Positions 6,893 to 14,540 are shown, numbered from the stretch's first letter. The stretch: 19,301 nucleotides of DNA from Phycisphaerales bacterium (GCA_030612785.1 JAUWNF010000011.1:1-19301), one strand, 5' to 3'. The notes: a model not told the origin generated them from the sequence alone. Numbers and translations: made by a program.

Positions 6893-8101
6893 ATGCGCCA
6901 CTCTCGCTACCCCTGCAAAACATCGGTCGGGCTGATCACGTTGCTGTCGGCCGCGAGCGCCTCAGGTGTCGGCATGGACGCACAGCGGATCGTGGTCCGC
7001 CGTTGCGTGGCGGTCCTGCCGCCGCAACTCTCTCCCTTTTTCGAATCCCGGGCAGCCGATCTCGAGGAGCGGGTGATCGAGCCTGATGGCGTTTGGCGAC
7101 GAGAACGAGAGATGCGCGGGCGCGCAAACTGGGGTCATCTGTGGATAGACGTCAGGGCCCAGAACAGATCGATCTCAGCCCGGCTGGCCGCCGCCGAGGC
7201 CTTTCCCCGGCGGGAAGCCGAAGCCAAGGAACTCTTTAGATCGTTGGGGTTCGGCAGACGAGGCGGCATGTTACCGTGGGTCATCGAGGACTTGCACGCC
7301 GACTTGGTGCGTGCGTTCGAGCAGGGCAACGAGTACGAGATCATCAAAGCCGCCGGCCACTTGACCCACTTTGCCTGGGCCGCGTCTCAACCGTTCAACG
7401 TCACGATGGATCACGACGGCCGGGACACCGGTAATCTGTACCTGGGCGCGCTGGACATGGGGGATCCGTACTATGCGCACCAGTCGGTCCACTATCGCGT
7501 GGCGGGCGAGATGGTGCGGCGTTACCGCAATCGCTACCTGGAACGGGTACAAGTTCGTCCGAGCGGTCTTCGCCCCATCTCGGACGCGCTGGAGCCCTGC
7601 TTCCGTCAGATGCTTGGATCACTGACGCGTCTGGAAGATTTGTTGACCGCCGATCGGGAGATCACCGAGGGGTTGGGCGCCAAGGACGGGGCCTCGCTGG
7701 TCAAGCGTGAGGACGAGTACTACGAATTGCTCGATGCCCGCTGTGGCGACATCATGGTGGAACGATTGGGCTCGGCGGCGCTGCTGGCGGCGAACCTTAT
7801 TACCGGAGCCTGGGAATGCGCCGGGCGGACGGCGTTGGGACATCGGGAGACACCGGGCGCAGCAACGCCGGCAGTAGTACCGGAGGCGAAGCCGGATGAA
7901 GCCCCGCAGGACAAGTCGGACGCCGCCGAGGAGGCTGACAGCGAGGTGAGGTATGTCGGGAGCAGGAAATCCAAGGTGTTCCACCGGTCGGATTGCCCAC
8001 ACGTCAAGCGGATCAGCCCCTCAAACCTGGTTTATTACGAATCCATAGAAGATGCCAAGCGCCAGGGGAAGCGTCCCTGCCGCGTGTGCCTGCCCGAGTG
8101 A
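6893..8101 (+). CDS. Secreted S1/P1-nuclease-like protein with Ada-type zinc domain
   Basis: A 402-residue exported protein. The frame extends to a GTG at 6854, but the ATG at 6893 has GGGAGG (6878-6883) upstream and opens a normal signal peptide with a hydrophobic stretch ending near ASASG. The middle resembles the zinc-dependent phospholipase C/S1-P1 nuclease fold: WGHLWID around His82, an LPW..EDLHADLVRAF helix at about 127-142, a GHLTHF...QPFN segment at about 155-169 and an MDHDG turn. Compared with the S1/P1 motif HFxxDxHQPLH, the Asp and final His ligands are Ala and Asn here, so metal binding is probably altered or lost. A Pro/Ala/Glu linker (about 320-350) leads to a C-terminal YVGSRKSKVFHRSDCPHVK...RPCRVC module (354-399) with Cys368, Cys396 and Cys399, like the zinc domain of Ada. 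The catalytic role is unproven. Confidence 0.8.
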   Translation: MRHSRYPCKTSVGLITLLSAASASGVGMDAQRIVVRRCVAVLPPQLSPFFESRAADLEERVIEPDGVWRREREMRGRANWGHLWIDVRAQNRSISARLAAAEAFPRREAEAKELFRSLGFGRRGGMLPWVIEDLHADLVRAFEQGNEYEIIKAAGHLTHFAWAASQPFNVTMDHDGRDTGNLYLGALDMGDPYYAHQSVHYRVAGEMVRRYRNRYLERVQVRPSGLRPISDALEPCFRQMLGSLTRLEDLLTADREITEGLGAKDGASLVKREDEYYELLDARCGDIMVERLGSAALLAANLITGAWECAGRTALGHRETPGAATPAVVPEAKPDEAPQDKSDAAEEADSEVRYVGSRKSKVFHRSDCPHVKRISPSNLVYYESIEDAKRQGKRPCRVCLPE

Positions 8102-8148
8102 ACCGCCAATGTCCTGAGCGGGAGGCTGCGGAACCGGCGGGTGCGCAA

Positions 8149-8199
8149 AAAAGCGACAGAAGGTGCAAACCGTGGCGCCGGACACCTTCTGTCACTTTT
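8149..8199. terminator. Inverted repeat, likely bidirectional terminator
   Basis: AAAAGCGACAGAAGGTG (8149-8165) and CACCTTCTGTCACTTTT (8183-8199) pair over 17 positions with one mismatch, which becomes a G-U pair in the - strand transcript; the loop is 17 nt. A-runs flank the left arm and T-runs the right arm. It lies between the convergent ends of the nuclease-like gene and the lysine-rich gene, where a two-way terminator is expected. The stem is only moderately GC-rich, so a dispersed repeat is an alternative. Confidence 0.55.
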
Positions 8200-8296
8200 C
8201 TTCAGCCTTGCGAACAAGACTTGGCACTTGCGAGTCTCCCCGGCGACCGCCGTGGCGCCGCTTGCCGCCGGGAGTTCGCACGCCGCAGGGTGCGTG

Positions 8297-8494
8297 TTAG
8301 CATTTTCTTGCGGCTTTCTTCTTCTTGGCGACCTTCTTCTTCTTGGTCACCTTCCTCTTCTTGGCGACCTTCTTCTTCGCCTTCTTCTTGGCGACCTTCC
8401 TCTTCACCTTCTTCTTGGCTGCTTTCTTCTTTTTCTTCTTGGGAGCAGCCTTCTTCTTGGCCGCCTTCTTCCTCTTCACAACTTTTTTGGCCAT
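8297..8494 (-). CDS. Lysine-rich histone H1-like DNA-binding protein
   Basis: A 65-residue protein with 37 lysines and 4 arginines, otherwise almost only Ala and Val, built of short AKKK/VAKKK/AAKKK steps and ending in a single Cys. This composition matches the tails of bacterial histone H1-like proteins (Hc1/Hc2 type of chlamydiae, and similar small proteins in planctomycetes), which bind and compact DNA through charge. No globular domain is present. Despite the low complexity the gene looks real: AAAGGAGG lies nine bases before the ATG and a promoter with a consensus -35 is upstream (8546-8573). The opposite strand also has open frames through this tract, but these are low-complexity Ser/Trp/Leu-rich shadows. 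The + strand here is an almost pure pyrimidine run. Confidence 0.85.
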   Translation of the reverse strand: MAKKVVKRKKAAKKKAAPKKKKKKAAKKKVKRKVAKKKAKKKVAKKRKVTKKKKVAKKKKAARKC

Positions 8495-8545
8495 ATGAAC
8501 TCGCCTCCTTTCATGGCTCGGAACAACAGTTGCACTCTTGGCCGA

Positions 8546-8573
8546 ATGTTAACGGCGATTGACACCGTGTCAA
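8546..8573 (-). promoter_or_regulatory. Promoter of the lysine-rich gene with palindrome over the -35 box
   Basis: On the - strand a perfect TTGACA (8568-8573) is followed after 16 bp by TAACAT (8546-8551), four of six to the -10 consensus. The leader would be about 45 nt and ends in a strong AAAGGAGG. The -35 box is one half of a palindrome, TTGACAC-C-GTGTCAA at 8559-8573, which could be an operator. An A-run lies on the + strand just beyond (8572-8580), giving a T-tract upstream of the -35 on the - strand that may act as an UP-like element. Confidence 0.6.
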
Positions 8574-8977
8574 AAAAAAACTCGGTGCGCAGCCGTTTTC
8601 ACACACGTCGATGGAGACGATCACCGGAGAACGACTTCGCGTGGAGACCCGAATTGCCTGACCGTTCGTCATGCGGACGTCTTCTCCATGCCGCCCCGAT
8701 CCAGGCGAGGTGACACGTGCCTGTCATGCGCACGAGAGGCTGGCTCGGCGGCGCCGCAAACCATCCGTCGCGGCAACGCCGGGTCAGTAACGGCTGGAGC
8801 GGCCCTCATGGAAACCTCTGCGTAAGGACTTCAGCGGCGCGGCACCACTGGACACCTGCTTTCAAAAAACGGGTTCTTTAGGGCCGAAGCGTGCGTTATT
8901 TTGCGACTTCGTCCTTTGACGTCGCCGCCGGCCAAAGACGTGGGCCGCCTCTCTGGCCAAACGGAGCCTGGTGTTAG

Positions 8978-8997
8978 AGTGTCACCGTAGTGACACT
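8978..8997. repeat. 8-bp palindrome AGTGTCAC/GTGACACT
   Basis: The arms at 8978-8985 and 8990-8997 are perfect and separated by CGTA. The symmetry and size fit a dimeric regulator's site or a small hairpin. No T-run follows and no gene start is close, so no target gene can be named. Confidence 0.4.
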
Positions 8998-9173
8998 ATC
9001 AGCCGGTTACCTGGTCGGTGATCGATCGCCGGGCGATGTTCCAGGAAGGTTTCGCGCCACCGAATCACGGCGCGACTAAACGGCAACTTGCCCGTGCCGG
9101 AATTACCAGCGGCCTCGGCGCGGGCACGCGGTTCGACAGCTTGAAATGGTTTGCGAACGGTCGGAAAAAATCT

Positions 9174-9193
9174 AAAAAAATCTTGATTTTTTT
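9174..9193. repeat. A/T-tract inverted repeat
   Basis: AAAAAAATC (9174-9182) and GATTTTTTT (9185-9193) are perfect arms around TT, within GGAAAAAATCTAAAAAAATC. It is strikingly AT-rich against the high-GC background. The pairing is weak for a terminator, so a bent-DNA or promoter-associated tract is equally likely. Confidence 0.4.
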
Positions 9194-9362
9194 CGTGACG
9201 GACAGTTCCACTCGCGCTCAATTCGCGTTTTTGTCCGCACGGCGCTTGGCCGGCGGATGGCCTGTCAAAGAATCTTGCAAGGGCGTTCCACCACGAGCGC
9301 TCGTCATAGTGACAATACGATGTCACCCGATTCGGCCGCGCAAATCCGCGAATGTTCAGATA

Positions 9363-9713
9363 CTACTGGAACCGACCGTAGTATTTGTCAGCCGGGTATT
9401 TCTGCTCGTTTTTCTCGAGCTTGGCGACCAGGGTGCTGGAGATGTCGATGCCCATCGCGTTGGCGAACGACAGGGCAAAGGCGAGGATGTCGGCCAATTC
9501 TTCGGCGACAGCGGCCATGGCCGCCGGGTCTTCCCGGATTTCCCCCAAGCGGTCGCTGTGGACCCATTGGAAGTGCTCCATCAGCTCAGCGGCTTCGATC
9601 GCGATGGAGGCGGACAGGTTTTTGGGGTCGTGAAACTGATTCCAGTCCCGCGCGCGGACGAAATCAGCGACGCGCTTTCGCAGATCAGCCACCGTGGTAT
9701 CGTCGTCGGTCAT
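9363..9713 (-). CDS. MazG-like nucleotide pyrophosphohydrolase
   Basis: A 116-residue all-alpha NTP pyrophosphohydrolase of the MazG-like/RS21-C6 (dCTP pyrophosphatase) type. Such enzymes cleave non-canonical or excess (d)NTPs to NMP and pyrophosphate, cleaning the nucleotide pool. Seen: RDWNQFHDPKNL (22-33), then the metal-binding IEAAELMEHFQW helix (39-50; E40, E43) and EELADIL (71-77; E72, D75), the ExxE plus ExxD pattern, and KNEQKYP near the end (101-107). The frame runs upstream to 9791, but the ATG at 9713 fits the family N terminus and has GGAG ten bases upstream. It is divergent from the sugar-dehydratase gene. No toxin partner (MazF) is present, so this is the stand-alone form. Confidence 0.92.
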   Translation of the reverse strand: MTDDDTTVADLRKRVADFVRARDWNQFHDPKNLSASIAIEAAELMEHFQWVHSDRLGEIREDPAAMAAVAEELADILAFALSFANAMGIDISSTLVAKLEKNEQKYPADKYYGRFQ

Positions 9714-9945
9714 AGGGTAAACACTCCAGAAGTTGAGTCCCGCCTCAAGCGGACAGTTGCACATTTTAGCCGTTCGCACCCGCGGAAACAAAACCGCAGC
9801 CAGGTGTACGCGCCAGGCGCGCTACCGGCGATTGCCCCTCCCCCGAGGATGTGGAGGCACGGTTTTTGGATCTGATATTACGGTTGGGCTCGCTTTCCCG
9901 CCACAAGGCTGCATCCCACGGGGCGACAGGACCGATATACAGGGC

Positions 9946-11055
9946 ATGACCGACGAGACTATCTTCGAGATGCTGGCCGGTAAGATTGTGCTGGTCACCG
10001 GGGCTTGCGGGAGCGTAGGATCGGCCATCGCCCGTTTTCTGGTCCGGGCTCCTCTGGAGCGGTTGCGACTGCTGGATCAGCACGAGGAAGGCATGCACCG
10101 CCTCTCGTGCGAACTGGCCGAGTCAAACTGCCGGTTTTTCATCGGTGACGTGCGCAGCCGTGAGCGGATGCGCTCGGCGTCGCGAGATTGTGATATCCTT
10201 ATACATACTGCCGCCCTCAAACACGTGGCCTTGGGCGAATACAACCCCGGCGAGGTGGTACTCACCAATCTCCTGGGTCTCAATTCGGTCATTCAGGCGG
10301 CGGTAGAGAACCGCGTCGCCCGGATGGCCTATACCTCCTCGGACAAAGCCGCCAACCCCACCAGCGTGATGGGAGCGTCGAAGCTGCTTGGCGAGCGCAT
10401 CATTGCGGCGGCGCGCGATCTGCAGGAAGACGCGCTGCTATGCTGCACGCGCTTCGGCAACGTGCTCGGCTCCAGCGGATCGGTGGTCCGGGTGTTCCTC
10501 GAGCAGATCAGCCGGGGTGGACCGGTTACGGTGACCCACCCGGAGATGACCCGCTTCGTCATGACCCTCGAACAGGCGGCCCGCCTGATTCTGGAGAGTT
10601 GCCTGCTCGCGGAAGGGAGCGAGGTGTTCGTTCTGAAGATGCCCGCCCTGCGGATCGACGATCTGGCCGCCGTCATGATCGCGGAATACGCTCCCTACTT
10701 CGGCTACGAGCCCCAGTCCATCGCCCGACGCCACCTCGGCGTCGGAGCGGGCGAGAAGCTGTACGAAGAATTGATGACGCCGGAGGAAGCGACGCGGGCC
10801 CGCGAGTTGGAGCATCAGTTCGTGATTGACCCCATCACGCGCATCCCTGGTGTGCCACGGAGCCGACGCCGTACGCCGTGCCTCGCGTCGCCGCACATTT
10901 CCCCAGCGGCATACGTCAGCAACGAAGCGCCCCTGCTGTCTCACGAGGAGATCGCCGAACTGCTCCGTGCGGGCGGCGTCGAAGACGTGTTGCCGCAATA
11001 CCTGCGACCCGGCCACGCGAAACATTCCGACATCGACCTGCTGGTCTCCGCATAG
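9946..11055 (+). CDS. CapD/WbpM-type nucleotide-sugar 4,6-dehydratase family protein
   Basis: A 369-residue extended short-chain dehydrogenase of the polysaccharide-biosynthesis (CapD/FlaA1/PseB) family. Relatives remove water from UDP-GlcNAc, giving a 4-keto-6-deoxy sugar for capsule, O-antigen or protein glycans. Seen: the NAD(P) loop TGACGSVG (18-25), HTAALKHVALGEYNP (87-101), SSDKAANP (131-138), VMGASK (141-146) and TRFGNVLGSSGSV (168-180). The usual catalytic Tyr is Met142, as in WbpM-type S-M-K enzymes, with Lys146. There is no N-terminal membrane part, so it is the short soluble form. The C-terminal 70 residues are a Pro/Arg-rich link and a LLSHEEIAELLRAGG helix of unknown role. The frame opens at 9733, but upstream residues are non-homologous and ATG 9946 precedes the Rossmann strand normally; its ribosome-binding site is weak. 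No other glycan genes are adjacent. Confidence 0.88.
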   Translation: MTDETIFEMLAGKIVLVTGACGSVGSAIARFLVRAPLERLRLLDQHEEGMHRLSCELAESNCRFFIGDVRSRERMRSASRDCDILIHTAALKHVALGEYNPGEVVLTNLLGLNSVIQAAVENRVARMAYTSSDKAANPTSVMGASKLLGERIIAAARDLQEDALLCCTRFGNVLGSSGSVVRVFLEQISRGGPVTVTHPEMTRFVMTLEQAARLILESCLLAEGSEVFVLKMPALRIDDLAAVMIAEYAPYFGYEPQSIARRHLGVGAGEKLYEELMTPEEATRARELEHQFVIDPITRIPGVPRSRRRTPCLASPHISPAAYVSNEAPLLSHEEIAELLRAGGVEDVLPQYLRPGHAKHSDIDLLVSA

Positions 11056-11086
11056 TCTGGACTACGCAGGTCCCCAAGGGGTGTTT

Positions 11087-12760
11087 CTACCTTCGCGGCA
11101 GCGTGATCACTCCGGCCCGATCGCCCGATGAACCGGACCTCGCCGCCTGGCTCCGAGAGGGCACATCCGACTTGAGGAAGTGGTCCGCCACGTCGATGGT
11201 GTCGCCGGTGATTTCGTCTCTGAGGCTGGTGAACTCCTCGCTGAACTCGGTGAACTCCTCGCTGATCCCCGAAATGAGGTCTCGGATCGGACCGACTATT
11301 TCCTCAATCAACTGCTCCGGTGGCGCCAAGCCGGGGACCACCGGATCCGCGGCAGCCAGCTCGTAGGCGAGCAAGCGCATCTCCAGCAAGGGATCATCAT
11401 CCGGCTCGAACTGCGCGGCGAGTTCCTTGACGTCCGGCAGGTGCGAGAACACCTCGTAGCGAAGCTGGATGTCCTCGGCGCTTTTCCATATTTCGATGAA
11501 GCGTCCTTCCTGCGGGTAGTCCAGGGTGGCGGCGGTCTCGAACTCGACGTACCCGCCGTGGTCCCACACGCGGTTGCGATGCTCGTGCGCGGCCAGATGG
11601 GCGACGACGCACGGGTGGCGGTTGAGCGTCTCGCGGAGCTCCTTCGTGCTGACCACGGATCCGTGCAACCAGTGCAGGTTGCGACTGGGATGGTGCGTGA
11701 GCACGATCACCAGTTCCTCGCGTTGCTGAGCGGCGCGCAATTCGTTCCTCAAGAACGCCATCTGTTCCGCATCGATTGCACCCTCCGCATAAAAGCCGGC
11801 CGGGAGCGTCAAGGTGGGGCGGCACGAATCAAGGGCGATGAGCCGCAGCCCCGCGACCGGGGTAACGCTGTACCAGGTTTGGGACGAAACCGGATCGGCA
11901 AAGCCGTGACCGGGTGGACCGGTGACCGTCTCGAAATGGGCGGCCACAAACTCGTCGCGGGTGAAGTATCTTCGCGCCGAATTCGGCGTGATCCGTGTGG
12001 GTAAGGTCGCCGAGACCGGTGGACCTGGATACGCTGGTGTGATCGGTGAATATGCCACGCTCGAAGTCGGGTCCAGCGCGGTTGGCAGGAAGAGCCCGAT
12101 CCGCTCCGACAACGGGAGTGGTGCGGTCAGTGAACTGCCGAGGAGCTGGCGGGTAACCGGAAACGTGCCCAAGGCGAAGGTATCATGGTTTCCCGCAAGG
12201 GCATACCAGGGGATCGAGGGTTTGTCCCCGTGTGCCCCTTGACGGTACAGCCCCTGCGCCTGGAAGGGGGCATGGGCGTCGAGGTGCTCTGGGCCACGCT
12301 GCTCCGCAGCCCGGTCGTCAGGACCGCTGGACGGGTTGATCAGCTTGCCGTCGAACGTATCGAGGAACCAGCGCAGTTCGTTGTTCTGGCGGTTGTCCGC
12401 CGCGTCACCGGTGTGGACCACGAAACCTATGGTGCCCCGGAGTTCGTGATAACGGTTGATCGCGCGGATGACGCCATCGAGCAATTGCGTCGAGTAGCGT
12501 TCGTAGGCCCGCCAGGAGACCGGCACCAGGCCCTTGGCGAAAGGTAGCCGAGCGGGAGTTTCTTCATCGATGAGGTGCGCGTCGGAGATGTGCGCCAAGC
12601 GGGCGACCAACTCGTAGTCGTCACCGGGTGGCGGCCCGGTCGATTCGTTCGGCAGCGGGATTCCCCCGGTCGCCCCACACCCGCTGCCCAACAGGGAAGC
12701 CGCGGTGATTGAGCGCGCTGCTTCCCGAAACCATTGGCGGCGTGTTAGGGGGCTATCCAT
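11087..12760 (-). CDS. Exported metallophosphoesterase (calcineurin-like)
   Basis: A 557-residue calcineurin-fold phosphoesterase. Metal-binding motifs in order: ISDAHLID (D60, H62), HTGDAADN (D119), AGNHD (190-193), LTHHP (H356, H357) and AHEH (H392, H394), the dinuclear-metal set of the family. The substrate cannot be read. The N terminus TRRQWF (6-11) followed by a hydrophobic stretch and LLGSGCG (23-29) looks like a twin-arginine signal, perhaps with lipid attachment at Cys28, so the enzyme acts outside the cytoplasm. The C-terminal 80 residues (about 478-530) form a Glu-rich, probably coiled-coil helix after the catalytic domain. ATG 12760 overlaps the etfA stop by 8 bp, so it is the last gene of the etfB-etfA operon, although no functional link with electron transfer is known. 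It is convergent with the dehydratase gene, 31 bp away. Confidence 0.9.
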   Translation of the reverse strand: MDSPLTRRQWFREAARSITAASLLGSGCGATGGIPLPNESTGPPPGDDYELVARLAHISDAHLIDEETPARLPFAKGLVPVSWRAYERYSTQLLDGVIRAINRYHELRGTIGFVVHTGDAADNRQNNELRWFLDTFDGKLINPSSGPDDRAAEQRGPEHLDAHAPFQAQGLYRQGAHGDKPSIPWYALAGNHDTFALGTFPVTRQLLGSSLTAPLPLSERIGLFLPTALDPTSSVAYSPITPAYPGPPVSATLPTRITPNSARRYFTRDEFVAAHFETVTGPPGHGFADPVSSQTWYSVTPVAGLRLIALDSCRPTLTLPAGFYAEGAIDAEQMAFLRNELRAAQQREELVIVLTHHPSRNLHWLHGSVVSTKELRETLNRHPCVVAHLAAHEHRNRVWDHGGYVEFETAATLDYPQEGRFIEIWKSAEDIQLRYEVFSHLPDVKELAAQFEPDDDPLLEMRLLAYELAAADPVVPGLAPPEQLIEEIVGPIRDLISGISEEFTEFSEEFTSLRDEITGDTIDVADHFLKSDVPSRSQAARSGSSGDRAGVITLPRR

Positions 12761-13715
12761 TCAGGGACTCGAGCATTTCCGGCAGGGCGGTTTGCATGTC
12801 CGCCACCAGACCTATGTCCGCAACCTGGAAGATCGGTGCCTCAGGGTCTTTGTTGATGGCGACGATTTTCCTCGCCCCGCGAATGCCGGCGACGTGCTGG
12901 ATGGAACCGGACAGACCCAACGCGAAATAGAGCTTGGGAGCGACCTGTTTTCCGGTCTGGCCGACCTGCAGGTCGTTGGGCATCCATCCGGAGTCCACGA
13001 CGGCCCGCGTTCCCCCCAGGGCGGCGCCCAAGGCGTCGGCGAACTTCTCCACGTTGGCTATGTTGGCCGGGTCCTTAACGCCACGTCCGAAGCTGACTAC
13101 GACGTCGGCCTCGGTCAGGTCCGGGCGGGCGCTCTGCTGCGACCGCAGCTCCACGAAACGAGCCCGATACGTTTCCAACTCGCCGAGATCGAAGGCCACC
13201 ACCTCCGCCTTCTCGCCGGGGGTGGGATCGCCGAACTCGGTGGCGTCGATGGTCAAGGCGTGCAGGGACGAGGAAAGCTCAACGGTGGCAATCACCTCAC
13301 CGGAAAAGACCTTGCGCCGGTATACGATCGATCCGTCGCGCGGCTCCCAGGCACACACCCCGGTGACCATGCCCGCGCCGAGCCGGGCCGCCAGGCGCGG
13401 CATGAAGTCGCGCCCGGTGGTCGATGAAGCGGCGGCAACCACCTGGAATCCGTACCGCTGGACAACCTTCGCCACCACTGCGGTGTACGTGCCTGCCAGG
13501 CAGTGCTCGAAAACCTCTCCCGTGACCGTATACACCTTCGCCGGCCCGAAAGACGCCACACGTTCCGCCACCTCAGCGATGTTGTGGTGCCCGATCACGA
13601 CGGCCGACCATGGACTGCCCGTTTTCTCGGCAACCTCCTGGGCGAAGCGCACGGTGGAGAGAGTAGTACCGCGAAGCCGTCCGGACTGCGTTTCCGCCAC
13701 AACTAACGTGTTCAA
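12753..13715 (-). CDS. etfA: Electron transfer flavoprotein alpha subunit
   Basis: EtfA, the FAD-binding subunit of the soluble heterodimer that takes electrons from acyl-CoA and other dehydrogenases. The 320-residue length is normal. The C-terminal FAD domain has SFGRGVKDP (about 208-216), PNDLQVGQTGKQVAPKLY (247-264), LGLSGSIQHVAGI (267-279) and INKDPEAPIFQVADIGLVAD (287-306). The start is a TTG: the frame runs much further upstream across etfB, but the residues there are Arg/Trp/Ser-rich and unrelated. AGGAGGGG (13724-13731) lies seven bases before the TTG and overlaps the etfB stop, giving a 13-bp gap and likely coupled translation. The 3' end overlaps the metallophosphoesterase gene by 8 bp. 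No ETF:quinone oxidoreductase gene is in the window. Confidence 0.95.
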   Translation of the reverse strand: MNTLVVAETQSGRLRGTTLSTVRFAQEVAEKTGSPWSAVVIGHHNIAEVAERVASFGPAKVYTVTGEVFEHCLAGTYTAVVAKVVQRYGFQVVAAASSTTGRDFMPRLAARLGAGMVTGVCAWEPRDGSIVYRRKVFSGEVIATVELSSSLHALTIDATEFGDPTPGEKAEVVAFDLGELETYRARFVELRSQQSARPDLTEADVVVSFGRGVKDPANIANVEKFADALGAALGGTRAVVDSGWMPNDLQVGQTGKQVAPKLYFALGLSGSIQHVAGIRGARKIVAINKDPEAPIFQVADIGLVADMQTALPEMLESLNG

Positions 13716-13728
13716 TGTTGCGCCCCTC

Positions 13729-14484
13729 CTAATCGATGGCTTTTTGTTCCTTGAGTAACTCGACCAACGCCTGGGCGTCTTCGACCATGGTGATCTTACC
13801 ACCGCGCCCCGCCGCCATCTCGTAGCCCGCCACCTTGGCCAAGGCCTCCGCGTCGATGCCCCAGTCACTCCAGGCGCGCTGATCGATTGGGGCTTTTTTG
13901 GCTTTGATGAGATTGGGGAGGGTCGCATAGCGCGGTTCGTTGAGGCGGAGGTCGGTGGTGATCACCGCCGGCAGATCCACCTCGAGCACCTCGATCCCGT
14001 CGTCGACCTCGCGGGCAACGGTCGCTTTGGATTTGTCCTCGGCGACGGTGATCTCAGAAGCGTAGGTAGCTTGAGGCCAGCCCAATAGCTCCGCGAGGAT
14101 GGGCCCGACCTGGGCAGCATCATCGTCGGTGGCCTGCTTGCCCATCAGTACCATGTCGGGTTGCTCTTCGTCGACCACCTTCTTGAGGGCCGCCGCCGTC
14201 TGGAACCAGGACTTCTCTCCGTCCGGCTCGATGACAATGCTTCGGTTGACCCCCATGGCGATGGCGGAGCGGACCTGGGTAGTCCTGTCGGGCTTGCAGA
14301 TCGAGACCAGCACCACCTCGCCCTGGATCTTGTCGCGAATGCGAATGGCTTCTTCGAGGGCGATCAGGTCGAAGTCGTTGATCACGAAGGTAATCCCTTC
14401 CTCCTTGCCTTGCTGAGCGGCGAGCCAGGAGGACGCTTTGGTATTGGGATCCGCCACCGGTTTTACCGGAACCAGGATTTTCAT
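13729..14484 (-). CDS. etfB: Electron transfer flavoprotein beta subunit
   Basis: EtfB, the AMP-binding partner of EtfA, 251 residues as is usual. Motifs: MKILVPVKPVADPN at the start, FDLIALEEAIRIRD (about 38-51), AIAMGVNRSIVI (74-85), GKQATDDDAAQVGP (115-128) with LLGWPQATYAS (133-143), and the family signature VITTDLRLNEPRYATLP (174-190). ATG 14484 has GAGGGTGG upstream at good spacing. It is the first gene of an etfB-etfA-metallophosphoesterase operon, with a candidate promoter at 14541-14568. It is divergent from the phosphoglycerate-mutase-like gene. Confidence 0.96.
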   Translation of the reverse strand: MKILVPVKPVADPNTKASSWLAAQQGKEEGITFVINDFDLIALEEAIRIRDKIQGEVVLVSICKPDRTTQVRSAIAMGVNRSIVIEPDGEKSWFQTAAALKKVVDEEQPDMVLMGKQATDDDAAQVGPILAELLGWPQATYASEITVAEDKSKATVAREVDDGIEVLEVDLPAVITTDLRLNEPRYATLPNLIKAKKAPIDQRAWSDWGIDAEALAKVAGYEMAAGRGGKITMVEDAQALVELLKEQKAID

Positions 14485-14540
14485 GTCAGTTTTCCACCCT
14501 CTTGGGTTGCCTCAGGGCGCATGACGTTAGAATGAAGCGG

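Larger units (their letters stand above)
8495..9362. other. Long intergenic region without a credible gene
   Basis: Between the start of the lysine-rich gene and the end of the MazG-like gene no frame shows a family signature, a good ribosome-binding site or normal composition. The first 80 bp hold the promoter and leader of the lysine-rich gene. Further on are the palindrome AGTGTCAC-CGTA-GTGACACT (8978-8997), an A/T-tract inverted repeat (9174-9193) and GTGACA-ATACGA-TGTCAC (9309-9326). No tRNA cloverleaf was recognised. An unannotated small RNA or decayed gene cannot be excluded. Confidence 0.6.

Noticed and set aside
7993..8562. Ser/Trp/Leu-rich open frames on the + strand through the lysine-rich gene
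   Set aside because: They are the complement of AAG-rich codons. The - strand reading has the promoter, the AAAGGAGG site and a plausible protein.
8982..9326. 114-codon frame on the - strand in the long intergenic region
   Set aside because: No recognisable domain, no good ribosome-binding site, and its coding would run through the A/T-tract inverted repeat.
9018..9875. Open frame of 285 codons on the + strand over the MazG-like gene
   Set aside because: Half of it is antisense to a gene with intact MazG motifs and the rest lies in an A/T-tract intergenic region; no signature seen.
13716..13928. Upstream extension of etfA into etfB
   Set aside because: The residues are Arg/Trp/Ser-rich and unlike EtfA; the TTG at 13715 with AGGAGGGG gives the normal family length.
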